Origin: Synechococcales cyanobacterium C42_A2020_086
Lineage (GTDB): Bacteria; Cyanobacteriota; Cyanobacteriia; Elainellales; Elainellaceae
DNA length: 64,000 nt
Direction: 5' to 3'
NCBI GenBank assembly: GCA_015272325.1
Contig: JACYLU010000025.1
Coordinates: forward strand, 1-64,000
The position numbers and the translations under genes are program-made. The notes beneath the pieces are model-generated. The model had not been told where the DNA came from, ran no database searches, and saw only the letters and a list, made by a program, of their open reading frames with translations. Of the stretch, positions 26,005-35,311 are shown piece after piece (position 1 is the stretch's first letter; each line of letters begins with the position of its first letter).

Positions 26005-27738
26005 CTACAAATGGTACTTGGTTTCTGCTAACAAATACAGCCGTCGCCAAAACACGCGGTTAATACCCACTACAAACAAACTCATCATGCCAATTCCGAG
26101 GGTAATGCGCGGCCAGTCTCCGACAGCAGTGGCATCAGCAATATAGGCACCTAGCCCAGTCGCCGTCAGAGTTGATTGCCCCCAAGACACAATTTCAGAC
26201 ACAATGCTAGCGTTCCAGGCTCCACCGCTAGCGGTAAGGCCACCCGTGACCCAAGCTGAGAAAATGCCGGGAATAATCAGTTTCTCCCAGCGTTTCCAGC
26301 CTGTTAATCCAACATCACTTGCCATCTCCCGCAGATCGGTGGGAATGGTCTGGGCACCGGCAATGGAGTTGAACAGAATATACCACTGCGCCCCCAACGC
26401 CATGAGCAGAATGCTCCCCCATTCGATGCTGATGTTCGTGCGAATAAAAAAGAGTGTGGCAAAGGGAAAAATAAAATTGGCTGGAAATGACGCTAGGAAC
26501 TGAACAACGGGTTGCAGCATCCGCGACAGTTTGGGGTTGAACCCAATGGCGACCCCAATCGGCGTCCAGATCAACGTTGCAAAGATCAGCAGCGCGGTGA
26601 CCCGCAGCAGCGTCAGAACTCCTAGCCCAAAGGCTGTGACCACCTCACCGAGGCCTACGGTCGTCACAATGAAATGCAGGGCCCAAGCAACCAGCACACC
26701 GATGATGATCAGCAGAATCAGGTTATACAAACGGTCAGCTCTAGCTTGCTGAGCAGGCTCCACTGGGCGAACTGGTTTGGGGCGGGTGAGAGCGGAAAGT
26801 GAGCGGTTGAGCGCTTCTCGGGCAGGAGTGAGGGCATTACCAACCAAACGCGGAATTCGGGCCGCTTTGAGCAAGTCATAGACCCAAGATTCAGGAGCTT
26901 CAGCCGCAGCACTTTGCTCTAACCGGAACTTATCAGACCAGGCAATCAGCGGTCGCCAAAAAAGCTGATCAACTAATACAATCACAACCGCAATTGCCAA
27001 AATAGCCCAGCCCAGTGCAGCCAGATTTTCATCGGCAATGGCAGCAGCGACATAAGAGCCAACTCCAGGCAGCGTATACTCCTGGTTCAATACGCTAATC
27101 GCCTCGCTGGCGGTTACAAAAAACCACCCTCCCCCAAAACTCATCATGGCGTTCCACAGTAGCCCAATTGTGGCTGAGGGCACTTCCAGTTTGGTAAACC
27201 GCTGCCAACCGGAGAGCTGATACAGAGCAGCAGCCTCAGCCAAGTCTTGGGGTACGGTTCGCAAGGACTGGTAGAAAGAAAAGGTCATGTTCCAGACTTG
27301 GCTGGTGAAAATGGCGAAGATAGACGCCGCTTCCAGTCCCAATAGCCGTCCAGGAAACAGGGCAATAAAGCCAGTCACGGTAATCGACAGAAACCCTAGC
27401 ACTGGAACCGACTGTAAAATATCCAGCAGAGGAATCATCACTCGTTCGGCGCGGCGGCTATTGGCTGCAACGTAGCCATAGATTAGGGTGAAGACTGTCG
27501 AAAAAAACAGGGCGATGAACATGCGTAGGGTCGAACGCCCTGCATAGTAAGGCAGATTGCGCGGGTCAAGATCCACTCCAGGCACCACATCCGGCGGCTG
27601 AAAACTGACAAAGGTGCCAGCCCCAATTCGCCCAATGAGCGCCAGCAGCAACAAGGTACCCAGAATCACCGCTACATCGGCTAGTCCAAAGGGAAAGCGC
27701 CGCAGTGCCTCTGGAGAAGGAAACGTTCGTTTGAGCAT
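26005..27738 (-). CDS. Fused two-domain ABC permease, NitT/TauT type
   Basis: 577 aa, about ten to twelve hydrophobic segments arranged as two homologous BPD_transp_1 halves. The EAA coupling loops are visible in each: EAAALYQLSGWQRFTKLEVP in the first half and MASDVGLTGWKRWEKLIIP in the second. A single polypeptide therefore supplies the whole transmembrane dimer. It is the first gene of a two-gene unit with the ATPase downstream. No periplasmic substrate-binding protein gene is nearby, so the imported or exported compound cannot be inferred. Confidence 0.88.
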   Translation of the reverse strand: MLKRTFPSPEALRRFPFGLADVAVILGTLLLLALIGRIGAGTFVSFQPPDVVPGVDLDPRNLPYYAGRSTLRMFIALFFSTVFTLIYGYVAANSRRAERVMIPLLDILQSVPVLGFLSITVTGFIALFPGRLLGLEAASIFAIFTSQVWNMTFSFYQSLRTVPQDLAEAAALYQLSGWQRFTKLEVPSATIGLLWNAMMSFGGGWFFVTASEAISVLNQEYTLPGVGSYVAAAIADENLAALGWAILAIAVVIVLVDQLFWRPLIAWSDKFRLEQSAAAEAPESWVYDLLKAARIPRLVGNALTPAREALNRSLSALTRPKPVRPVEPAQQARADRLYNLILLIIIGVLVAWALHFIVTTVGLGEVVTAFGLGVLTLLRVTALLIFATLIWTPIGVAIGFNPKLSRMLQPVVQFLASFPANFIFPFATLFFIRTNISIEWGSILLMALGAQWYILFNSIAGAQTIPTDLREMASDVGLTGWKRWEKLIIPGIFSAWVTGGLTASGGAWNASIVSEIVSWGQSTLTATGLGAYIADATAVGDWPRITLGIGMMSLFVVGINRVFWRRLYLLAETKYHL

Positions 27739-27932
27739 AGTTGAGGGGGGTGAGCCTTGCGTCTAGGAAAATTGCCACCCTCAGAATAATGGAATGTTTG
27801 CCCAAACGGTATGACCACCCGTTAATGGTGTACTATGGTGTTAGGGTAAGGCTTATTTTCGGTTGCATAATTCGCTTTTTAAGAGTTTCTCCGAATTTAA
27901 TTCTCTACACCTGGCGACTTTGGGGATTCTCT

Positions 27933-28238
27933 ATGTCAATTTACGTTGGTAACCTATCTTACGATGCGACGCAAGAAGATTTGAATCAAGTCTTTGCGGA
28001 GTACGGTACGGTTAAGCGCATTCAAATCCCGACAGACCGAGAAACGGGGCGAATGCGAGGATTTGCTTTTGTAGAAATGGAGACTGAGGCTGAGGAAGCT
28101 GCTGCCATTGAAGCTTTGGACGGCGCGGAGTGGATGGGGCGCGATCTCAAAGTTAACAAAGCCAGACCCCGGGAAGAGCGCGGTCCTTCTAGCGGTGGCT
28201 GGGGCGGCAACCGGGGTGGCTCATCGAGACGGTATTAA
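27933..28238 (+). CDS. RNA-binding protein, single RRM with Gly-rich tail
   Basis: 101 aa from the ATG at 27933. RNP2 is [10 protein letters not shown] (residues 3-12) and RNP1 is RGFAFVEM (about 42-49); the tail [14 protein letters not shown] is Gly/Arg-rich, as in cyanobacterial Rbp proteins. These are abundant cytosolic RNA-binding proteins, several of them cold-induced, that associate with thylakoid-directed mRNAs. The 195-bp upstream region is shared with the divergent permease gene; a long 5' leader would fit cold regulation, but I see no defined element. Confidence 0.93.
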   Translation: MSIYVGNLSYDATQEDLNQVFAEYGTVKRIQIPTDRETGRMRGFAFVEMETEAEEAAAIEALDGAEWMGRDLKVNKARPREERGPSSGGWGGNRGGSSRRY

Positions 28239-28385
28239 GCGGCCACCAGGGCTATTGTCCGAGATTAAAGCGGCAGAACTGAAGATAGAAGGCAGTGCTG
28301 TGACCGAGGGCATACCGATCGGTGCCCATCAGTGCCAATGCAGGTATTTCTTGAGTTTTGCCGCTGCTTAGCAATAGCTGTCGTT

Positions 28386-28415
28386 GTTGATCAATACTGA
28401 GTTGATCAATACTGA
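28386..28415. repeat. 15-bp perfect tandem duplication
   Basis: GTTGATCAATACTGA occurs at 28386-28400 and again immediately at 28401-28415, in the gap between the RRM and fasciclin genes. Confidence 0.92.
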
Positions 28416-28596
28416 ACATTAACCGGGAAGCCTCAGAATGCGACAAGGCTGGAAATTGCTGTTTTCCGGTTGCAGAGGCTTCCTAAAGCTCTAGTAAGCT
28501 GCGCATTAACATCAGCTGTACCAATCTCGAAGCCTGCGGTAAAGGCCGTGATGCCAAATGCCTGATTCAGCGTTGCTGCAAAGGATTGGCAAGTGT

Positions 28597-29265
28597 TTAG
28601 ATTCCTGGCGGTAAAAGCACATGATCGATGGCATGAATAATGCCATTGCTGGCAGTCACGTCTGCTGCAATCACGTTGGAATTGTTAACCCTAATTTGAC
28701 CATCATTGACACGTATCGCAATGATGTTTCCTTCCACAGTTGTAACGTCAACGGATTGCAAATTTGTGGATGCAAATGCACCGGGGATAACATGGTAGGT
28801 CAGCACCTTCTGCAAAACATCACGATTCTCGGGTCTTAATAGATTCTCTAGGGTTCCTGCGGGCAAGGCTGCAAAAGCCTCATTAGAAGGCGCAAAAACC
28901 GTGAAAGGACCTTCTCCAGATAAGGTTTCTACTAATCCTGCCGCTTGGACAGCCTGTACCAACGTGCTGAAGGAAGGATTGGCGGCTGCCACATCAACGA
29001 TCGTTGTCTGCGGTGTGCCTTGAGCAACCTGCTGACCAGCCGTCGCGTTTGCATCAGCTTCCGGCGATGGAACTTGAGCGATGGGTTGGCGTGGAGCAGG
29101 TTGGTCGACTGTCGGTTGCGGTGGGGCGGTCTGTGGGGATTGCTGGGATGCAGCAACAGAATTCAGTGGAGTCGTATTACATGCCGTAGCTAAAGCTGCG
29201 ACGCTCAAAATACCCACTGCTAAACCAATCCTTCCTAGTTGCCTTGGAAACATATTTGTTTTCAT
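28597..29265 (-). CDS. Fasciclin-domain lipoprotein
   Basis: 222 aa. A signal peptide with lipobox LATAC places the lipidated Cys at residue 29; a Gln/Pro-rich linker (about 30-90) leads into one fasciclin (FAS1) domain from about residue 92. FAS1 marks: FSTLVQAVQAAGL, EGPFTVFAPSNEAFAALP, LTYHVIPG and the C-terminal NGIIHAIDHVLLPP. Such proteins are exported, membrane-anchored adhesion or matrix proteins. In other bacteria they are often controlled by an ECF sigma/anti-sigma pair, and a fragment of such an anti-sigma gene lies divergently next door. Confidence 0.93.
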   Translation of the reverse strand: MKTNMFPRQLGRIGLAVGILSVAALATACNTTPLNSVAASQQSPQTAPPQPTVDQPAPRQPIAQVPSPEADANATAGQQVAQGTPQTTIVDVAAANPSFSTLVQAVQAAGLVETLSGEGPFTVFAPSNEAFAALPAGTLENLLRPENRDVLQKVLTYHVIPGAFASTNLQSVDVTTVEGNIIAIRVNDGQIRVNNSNVIAADVTASNGIIHAIDHVLLPPGI

Positions 29266-29440
29266 AAGGTATTACCCTACCTGGATAGAATGTCAGCGCC
29301 CTCGAGCACTTAAGCTCACAACACAGCCAGCTGAATTGATCTGAACTTGCTGCATCATCTGACAGCTGAAACGTTCAACAGACTGTTCAGCATTGCATTG
29401 AATAGTTATTCACCCAAAAATCCGGCAATCAATCACATAA

Positions 29441-29740
29441 ACATTTGCCACGAAGACGCTTAGTAGACTCTTATCACCCGACAATAATCAGGTGATTATT
29501 GTGGTGCATAATTTGCCGCTGCTAGCAGATGGTCAAATCTATCGATTGTGGGCAAAAGTACCGACGCAGAACACTCTTGTTTACTGTGGTCAATTCAACA
29601 GCAATCCCCGAGGGCTGATTCAACTCACACCCGCTTCTGACCTTTGCGGAGCCAATCCGACCCAGGTAGTGATTACGATTGATGCTGTAACCGATCCCAC
29701 CACTCAAGGCGGGCCGCTGATTATGCATAGCCGAACATAA
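29441..29740 (+). pseudogene. Fragment of an RskA-type anti-sigma factor (C-terminal domain)
   Basis: About 99 codons are open after a TAA at 29438-29440, the last 82 from a GTG at 29492. VVHNLPLLADGQIYRLWAKV, then VYCGQFNS, LTPASD and VVITIDAV.DPTTQGGPL match the C-terminal, extracytoplasmic domain of anti-sigma-K factors. The N-terminal sigma-binding domain and membrane segment are missing, and no start codon with a ribosome site precedes the homologous region. It is therefore best read as a 5'-truncated remnant. Confidence 0.6.
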
Positions 29741-29806
29741 ACGGTATTCTGGATCACAAATTGCTCTGAATCAACCTCAAGTAAATTCAAGCTTCTGTCT
29801 TTTCTA

Positions 29807-29832
29807 TCCTTTCAGATTCTCCTTTCAGATTC
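29807..29832. repeat. 13-bp perfect tandem duplication
   Basis: TCCTTTCAGATTC at 29807-29819 is repeated at once at 29820-29832, downstream of the anti-sigma fragment. Confidence 0.9.
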
Positions 29833-29951
29833 TGCTAACTCTGAAGGAATTTCAGGTGTCATGATTCAACGAACGCAGTCCACAATCATATGGGCAATCA
29901 TACGGCAAATAAATCGTAACTCAAGAGGTAATGGGGGCATTGTGGGGATCT

Positions 29952-30389
29952 CTAATGACTCTGAATCGCTTCAGCAAACTGTCGAGCTGTCGTAGTCATG
30001 CTGATGTAGGAGTTGACCTGTTGATAGACTTGACCTTGACGCATCCCTTGGCGCTGCACACGCACTAGACGACGCAGTCCAAGCCAACCCTTCATCCCTG
30101 CGATGCAGGCAAAGACCTCAACAATGCCCACAATGGAGCGCTAACGCGATGCCTCAAGGTCACGGTAAACGCTCACGGGCGGACAATCGACCCTCATTGC
30201 ACAGATGCGCTCCAACAACGACTTCTGATTGGCTTTGACACTAATCAAATCCTCATTGCAATTTAGGTCTGAAATGATTCTCAAACGCCTACCTGATTGC
30301 GCTGAGCGATATAGCTGCAAAATCTGAGTCAGATTAACACTGTTTTGGCTAACAACCCGCAGCCAGAGAAGGGCTGCTCGAAGTGGAGT
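29952..30389 (-). pseudogene. Decayed ISAs1-type transposase fragment
   Basis: One frame stays open from 30389 down to a TAG at 29952-29954 except for an internal TAG at 30141-30143. The 3' half reads ISVKANQKSLLERI before the internal stop and then WLGLRRLVRVQRQGMRQG, QQVNSYISM, TARQFAEAIQSH, which matches the strand-rich end of ISAs1-family DDE transposases, normally followed by RGHW-IENQLHWVKDV. Here the frame stops exactly at that junction. The 5' part is not recognisable. No terminal inverted repeats were found. Confidence 0.6.
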
Positions 30390-30602
30390 TCATTCTATCA
30401 ACAGCAGTTAGTTCAAATTAATTACAATTAGTTTACATTTATTGCGCTGGATCGCTATCTCAATATCTTTATCTTTTTTCAACATCTCTCTAGAAATTAG
30501 CGCGTCAAGAATCCTCTTCTCGGCAGACCATCTTCAATACGCTGCTAGCGATCACATAATCTATTGAGCAATTGAGCAACTAACTTCTATGGAAAAGATT
30601 TA

Positions 30603-30642
30603 GGGAAAATATTTAGCAAACAGCGCATTTGCTAAATTTCCC
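30603..30642. repeat. 15-bp-stem hairpin with a 3-nt bulge
   Basis: GGGAAA, bulge ATA, TTTAGCAAA (30603-30620) pairs with TTTGCTAAA, TTTCCC (30628-30642) around a 7-nt loop CAGCGCA. No T-run follows, so it may be a mobile-element end, a processed RNA stem or a protein site rather than a terminator. Confidence 0.7.
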
Positions 30643-30878
30643 CATTTGATTGTGTTGAAGATTACCTGACAACTTTAAGGTCTTCTGGCACAATGCAGAC
30701 AAAGCTCTCAAGTGATTGTTTCAATAGTTTTAATGGTTTCAACAGTTTCAACAGTGTCATTTGGCTACTGATTTCACTGGGTAGTTTACCGCATCCGTAG
30801 AGAGGTGAAATTCTAAGTAGAACAGCGGGGCGTTAGGGCGTTGCTTCACAGCGGAGTGGGTCTTCTCCCCGATCTGTA

Positions 30879-30914
30879 TTTCTGGTGTGAATTTCATTTC
30901 TGGTGTGAATTTCA
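30879..30914. repeat. 18-bp perfect tandem duplication
   Basis: TTTCTGGTGTGAATTTCA occurs at 30879-30896 and 30897-30914, about 310 bp before glgP. It is the longest perfect two-copy duplication I found in the window. Confidence 0.93.
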
Positions 30915-31227
30915 CCTGCTTATTCACACAGGTTTAGCGTTGAACTCTCAGTAACTTAGTTACAGTCAATTCCTAAGCACAGCGCACCCAGCGTCATTTA
31001 AGGTGTGCTGCGTTGTTGCCAAGGCTATGCTGAGCAACTGCTGTTCACTTTTGCTGATTTTGAGCCAGGGCGATGCTGAGGTCTATGAAGTTGCCTGATC
31101 AGTTTTTCCCTCTTCCCCTACCGCAGTTCCTCAGGAGCCGGTTGAGTCAGCATGTTGCGTTGGTTGAGGGGTACAGCAGTGTTTGCACCACCCGTTCCAG
31201 GAAATCTAATTAGGAGTATGCAAGGCT

Positions 31228-33753
31228 ATGGTCAATATCGTCCCTGGTAATGTTCAAATCGAAGATGATCGCACTGGGTTGAGCGTCGCGACGATTAAGC
31301 GAGCCTTTCTGGATAACTTGTTTTACGTACAAGCAAAATTTCCCGACATTGCGACTCGCAACGATTACTACATGGCGTTAGCATTTACCGTACGCGATCG
31401 CCTGATCAACCGCTGGTTGCGCACCACTCAGACCTATTTAAGCAAGGCCTCCCGGATTGCGACTTACCTGTCGGCTGAGTACCTGATGGGTCCTCATCTG
31501 GGAAATAACCTAATTAACCTAGGTTTGTTTGACGTCGTAAAGCAGGCCATGGCCGAGTTGGGACTGAATCTAACAGATCTGCTAGCGCAAGAAGAAGAAC
31601 CGGGGTTGGGTAATGGTGGATTGGGACGACTAGCCGCCTGTTACATCGATTCGATGGCAACGCTAGAAATCCCGGCGATTGGCTATGGCATCCGCTATGA
31701 ATACGGCATTTTTGACCAAGAAATCAAAGACGGCTGGCAGGTGGAAATCACCGACAAATGGCTGCGCTACGGCAACCCTTGGGAAGTTGCCCGTCCGGAG
31801 GCACAGGTTGAGGTGAAGCTAGGTGGCCACACCGAAGCCTACACAGATGAATATGGGCGCTATCGCGTGCGCTGGGTGCCCTACAAGGTGGTTAAAGGCA
31901 TTCCCTACGACACGCCGATCCTGGGTTTCCAAACCAACACTGCCAATACCTTGCGGCTCTGGAAAGCAGAAGCACCCGAATCGTTTGACTTTGAAGCCTT
32001 TAACAAGGGCGACTATTTTGGGGCCGTTGAAGAGAAAACAGAATGTGAAAATATCTCCAAGGTTCTCTACCCCAATGACGAAACCTACGAAGGGAAGCAG
32101 TTGCGGCTAGAGCAGCAATTTTTCTTTGTGTCTTGTTCGCTGCAAGACATGATTCGACTCATGCAAATGCAGAACGTGACGCTGGAACGCTTCCACGAGC
32201 AGTTCGTGATTCAGCTCAACGACACTCACCCGACGATCGGCGTGGCTGAATTGATGCGGCTGCTGCTGGATGAGCATGGGTTTGAGTGGGACAAGGCCTG
32301 GGACATCACCACCAAGACCTTTGCCTACACAAACCACACCTTGTTGCCCGAAGCTCTCGAGCGCTGGCCACTAAAGAAATTTGGCGAGTTACTGCCCCGC
32401 CATCTGGAATTGATCTACGAAATCAACCGCCGCTTCATTGACGACATTCGCATCAAGTTTCCAGATGATGTGGACCGAATTCGGCGCATGTCCATCATCG
32501 ATGAAAGCGGAGAACGCTATGTGCGCATGGCTCACCTCGCCTGCGTCGGCAGCTATGCCATCAATGGAGTGGCTAAACTGCATAGCGAATTGCTGAAGAA
32601 AACTGTCCTGCATGACTTCTACGAGATGTATCCCGAGAAGTTCACTAATGTTACCAATGGTGTAACGCCTCGCCGGTTCATCGTCCTCACTAATCCGCGA
32701 CTGTCGGACCTGATTACCCGCAAGATCGGAAATGGCTGGATCAAGAACCTAGAGGAACTGCGAAAGCTGGAAGGCTTTGTTCATGATTCCAATTTCCGGC
32801 AAGAATTTCGTCAGATCAAGCATGACAACAAGCAAGACTTGGTGCAGCACATCCGGAAGAATTACAACATTGAGGTCAATCCTGACTCGCTGTTTGACAT
32901 TCAAATCAAGCGGATTCACGAATACAAGCGGCAACACCTGAAAGCGCTGTACATCATCACGCAGTACAACCGCATTAAGGCCAATCCCGATATCGATATT
33001 ACGCCCCGCACCTTTATCTTTGGCGGTAAAGCCGCTCCGGGATACTACAAGGCTAAGCTGATTATCAAGCTGATCAACTCGATTGCCGATGTGGTGAATC
33101 ATGACCCGGATGTGCGGGGGCGACTCAAGGTGCTGTTCATGAAGGATTACAACGTGACCTTCGCCCAACGGCTTTTCCCTGCGGCCGAGCTATCCGAGCA
33201 GATTTCCACAGCCGGTAAGGAAGCCTCTGGAACAGGCAACATGAAGTTTGCCATGAACGGTGCCCTAACCATTGGCACTCTGGATGGAGCGAACGTCGAA
33301 ATTCGGGAAGCGGTAGGAGCTGACAATTTCTTCCTGTTTGGCTTGACGGTAGAAGAGGTGCAAGCCAAGAAAGCAGCAGGTTACAATCCCTGGGACTACT
33401 ACCACAGCAATCCGGATCTGAAGCTGGTGATCGACCGCATTGCTTCTGGCTTCTTCTCCCACGGCGACCCCAACCTGTTCAAACCACTGGTAGACTCGCT
33501 GCTCTACCGCGATGAATACCTGCTGTTTGCCGATTACCAGTCCTATGTTGAGTGCCAGGACAAAGTGGATCGAGCCTATCGCGATCAGGACCACTGGACG
33601 CGCATGTCGATTTTGAACGTGGCGCGGATGGGCTACTTTTCTAGCGATCGGTCCATCAACGACTATCGCACTCACATTTGGAAAACGCCTTCCGTCCAAG
33701 TGGAGGTTCCTGAGTACAGCCAGGACAATGGTAACGTCCAACTCACTTGGTAA
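31228..33753 (+). CDS. glgP: Glycogen phosphorylase
   Basis: 841 aa, full length. Landmarks: EEEPGLGNGGLGRLAACY (about residues 131-148), the central FIFGGKAAPGYY, and the pyridoxal-phosphate lysine Lys673 in GTGNMKFAMNGALTIGT. It removes glucose-1-phosphate from non-reducing ends of glycogen. It starts a plus-strand run glgP-pyk-gpmA: the gap to pyk is 118 bp, and pyk and gpmA overlap. Together with the GH13 gene downstream and glgB at 58 kb, it defines glycogen turnover. Confidence 0.97.
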   Translation: MVNIVPGNVQIEDDRTGLSVATIKRAFLDNLFYVQAKFPDIATRNDYYMALAFTVRDRLINRWLRTTQTYLSKASRIATYLSAEYLMGPHLGNNLINLGLFDVVKQAMAELGLNLTDLLAQEEEPGLGNGGLGRLAACYIDSMATLEIPAIGYGIRYEYGIFDQEIKDGWQVEITDKWLRYGNPWEVARPEAQVEVKLGGHTEAYTDEYGRYRVRWVPYKVVKGIPYDTPILGFQTNTANTLRLWKAEAPESFDFEAFNKGDYFGAVEEKTECENISKVLYPNDETYEGKQLRLEQQFFFVSCSLQDMIRLMQMQNVTLERFHEQFVIQLNDTHPTIGVAELMRLLLDEHGFEWDKAWDITTKTFAYTNHTLLPEALERWPLKKFGELLPRHLELIYEINRRFIDDIRIKFPDDVDRIRRMSIIDESGERYVRMAHLACVGSYAINGVAKLHSELLKKTVLHDFYEMYPEKFTNVTNGVTPRRFIVLTNPRLSDLITRKIGNGWIKNLEELRKLEGFVHDSNFRQEFRQIKHDNKQDLVQHIRKNYNIEVNPDSLFDIQIKRIHEYKRQHLKALYIITQYNRIKANPDIDITPRTFIFGGKAAPGYYKAKLIIKLINSIADVVNHDPDVRGRLKVLFMKDYNVTFAQRLFPAAELSEQISTAGKEASGTGNMKFAMNGALTIGTLDGANVEIREAVGADNFFLFGLTVEEVQAKKAAGYNPWDYYHSNPDLKLVIDRIASGFFSHGDPNLFKPLVDSLLYRDEYLLFADYQSYVECQDKVDRAYRDQDHWTRMSILNVARMGYFSSDRSINDYRTHIWKTPSVQVEVPEYSQDNGNVQLTW

Positions 33754-33871
33754 CTGAGTGCTGCTGTCGATCCCCTCTGGAGCAACGCCACGGGGGATCG
33801 ATGCGGACACCGGCAAAGAGGTTACTTGCATCGCTCTGTCCGTTGTTCCTGGCAACCCTGGAGGGATAACT

Positions 33872-35311
33872 ATGAAACCCTTGATTCACCGAACCAAAAT
33901 TGTCGCCACCATTGGACCAGCCAGCGATTCGCCCGAACGGATTCGCGAGCTGCTGCGAGCTGGCATGAATGTCGCCCGCCTCAATTTTTCTCACGGCAAC
34001 TATGAAGACCATGCCCTGCGGATCAACCGTCTGCGAACCGCCGCTGCCGAACTCGATTTGCCGCTGATGCTGCTGCAGGATCTGCAAGGTCCCAAGATCC
34101 GGGTGGGAGAACTGCCGTCAGCAGGGATGCTGTTAACCCCCAACGACCCTCTCACCCTGGTTCCTATCGCCGACTACAGCGGACAACCGCACACCGTTGG
34201 CATTGACTATCCCTATGTAGCTGAAGAAGCCGAACCCGGAACCCAGGTTCTCCTCGACGATGGCTTACTAGAACTCCAGGTCGAAAAAATCAGCGGTGCC
34301 GCGGTGCAGTGTAGGGTTGTTACGGGAGGGTTGCTCAAAAGCCACAAAGGTGTCAACTTTCCTACTCTCAATCTGCGTCTACCCTCCATGACCGAAAAGG
34401 ATGAACGGGATCTCGACTTTGGGGTAGAGCAAGGGGTGGATCTCGTCTCCTTAAGTTTTGTGCGCCGACCAGAAGATGTCCAGGCCCTCAAGCAGGCATT
34501 GCGCAAGAAGGGAGCCAACATTCCCGTCTTAGCCAAATTGGAAAAGCCGCAGGCCATTGCCAACCTGGAAGCCATTGTCGATGAATGCGATGCCATTATG
34601 GTGGCTCGAGGGGACTTAGGGGTGGAAATGAGTCCCGAGAAGGTGCCTATGATCCAGAAGCGGATTATTCGACTCTGCAATCAAAAAGGCATTCCGGTCA
34701 TCACTGCAACCCAAATGCTGGACAGCATGATCCATAACCCCCGTCCGACGCGGGCTGAGGCTAGTGATGTCGCCAATGCCATTGTTGACGGCACCGATGC
34801 CGTGATGCTCTCGGGCGAGTCGGCGGTGGGCGCATATCCGGTCGAGTCGGTAGCCATGCTGGCTCGGATTGCAACCGAAGTGGAGTCATCCGTTCAGTTT
34901 GTCAACTATCCGGCACCTCACAAAGACGATGCCTTTGCCATCAGCGAAGCCCTGAATGAGATTGATCAAATTTTGGATCTGCAGTGTATTGTTGCCCTCA
35001 CCGAAACTGGCTACTCTGCCCAACTTGCCTCAAAAGAGCGTCTCCGAGCCACTATCATCGCCTACACCCCCAACCCTCGCATTTACAATCGCCTCAGCTT
35101 GCTCTGGGGAGTACGGCCGGTGTTGTTCAAGGCCTTTGGAGACAATCCTGTTGAGGTGATTGCCCAACTAGAAGCCGACTTAGTGCAACGCAACTTTGCC
35201 GCTGCTGGTGACAAGGTGTTGATTATCGGCGGTATTCCCTTTGGTACATCGGGCACGACTAACTTTCTCAAAATTCATACCATTGCTGCTGAGGAGAAGC
35301 TCCATGGCTAA
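33872..35311 (+). CDS. pyk: Pyruvate kinase
   Basis: 479 aa from the ATG at 33872, preceded by GGAGGG; the open frame extends 38 codons upstream without homology. It starts HRTKIVATIGPAS. The active-site region includes ARLNFSHG, LAKLEKPQAI, MVARGDLGVE and TATQMLDSMI with the C-terminal GTDAVMLSGESAVG. It makes ATP and pyruvate from phosphoenolpyruvate. The last 8 bases overlap the start of gpmA, so translation is coupled. The length matches the short cyanobacterial isoform without the extra C-terminal domain. Confidence 0.97.
   Translation: MKPLIHRTKIVATIGPASDSPERIRELLRAGMNVARLNFSHGNYEDHALRINRLRTAAAELDLPLMLLQDLQGPKIRVGELPSAGMLLTPNDPLTLVPIADYSGQPHTVGIDYPYVAEEAEPGTQVLLDDGLLELQVEKISGAAVQCRVVTGGLLKSHKGVNFPTLNLRLPSMTEKDERDLDFGVEQGVDLVSLSFVRRPEDVQALKQALRKKGANIPVLAKLEKPQAIANLEAIVDECDAIMVARGDLGVEMSPEKVPMIQKRIIRLCNQKGIPVITATQMLDSMIHNPRPTRAEASDVANAIVDGTDAVMLSGESAVGAYPVESVAMLARIATEVESSVQFVNYPAPHKDDAFAISEALNEIDQILDLQCIVALTETGYSAQLASKERLRATIIAYTPNPRIYNRLSLLWGVRPVLFKAFGDNPVEVIAQLEADLVQRNFAAAGDKVLIIGGIPFGTSGTTNFLKIHTIAAEEKLHG

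Larger units (their letters stand above)
29741..31227. other. 1.5-kb intergenic region with decayed elements
   Basis: Contains the transposase fragment, the 13-bp duplication at 29807, a long imperfect hairpin (30603-30642), GTTTCAACA twice at 30736-30753 and an 18-bp duplication at 30879-30914. Apart from these I see no gene; the last 300 bp would hold the glgP promoter. Confidence 0.55.
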
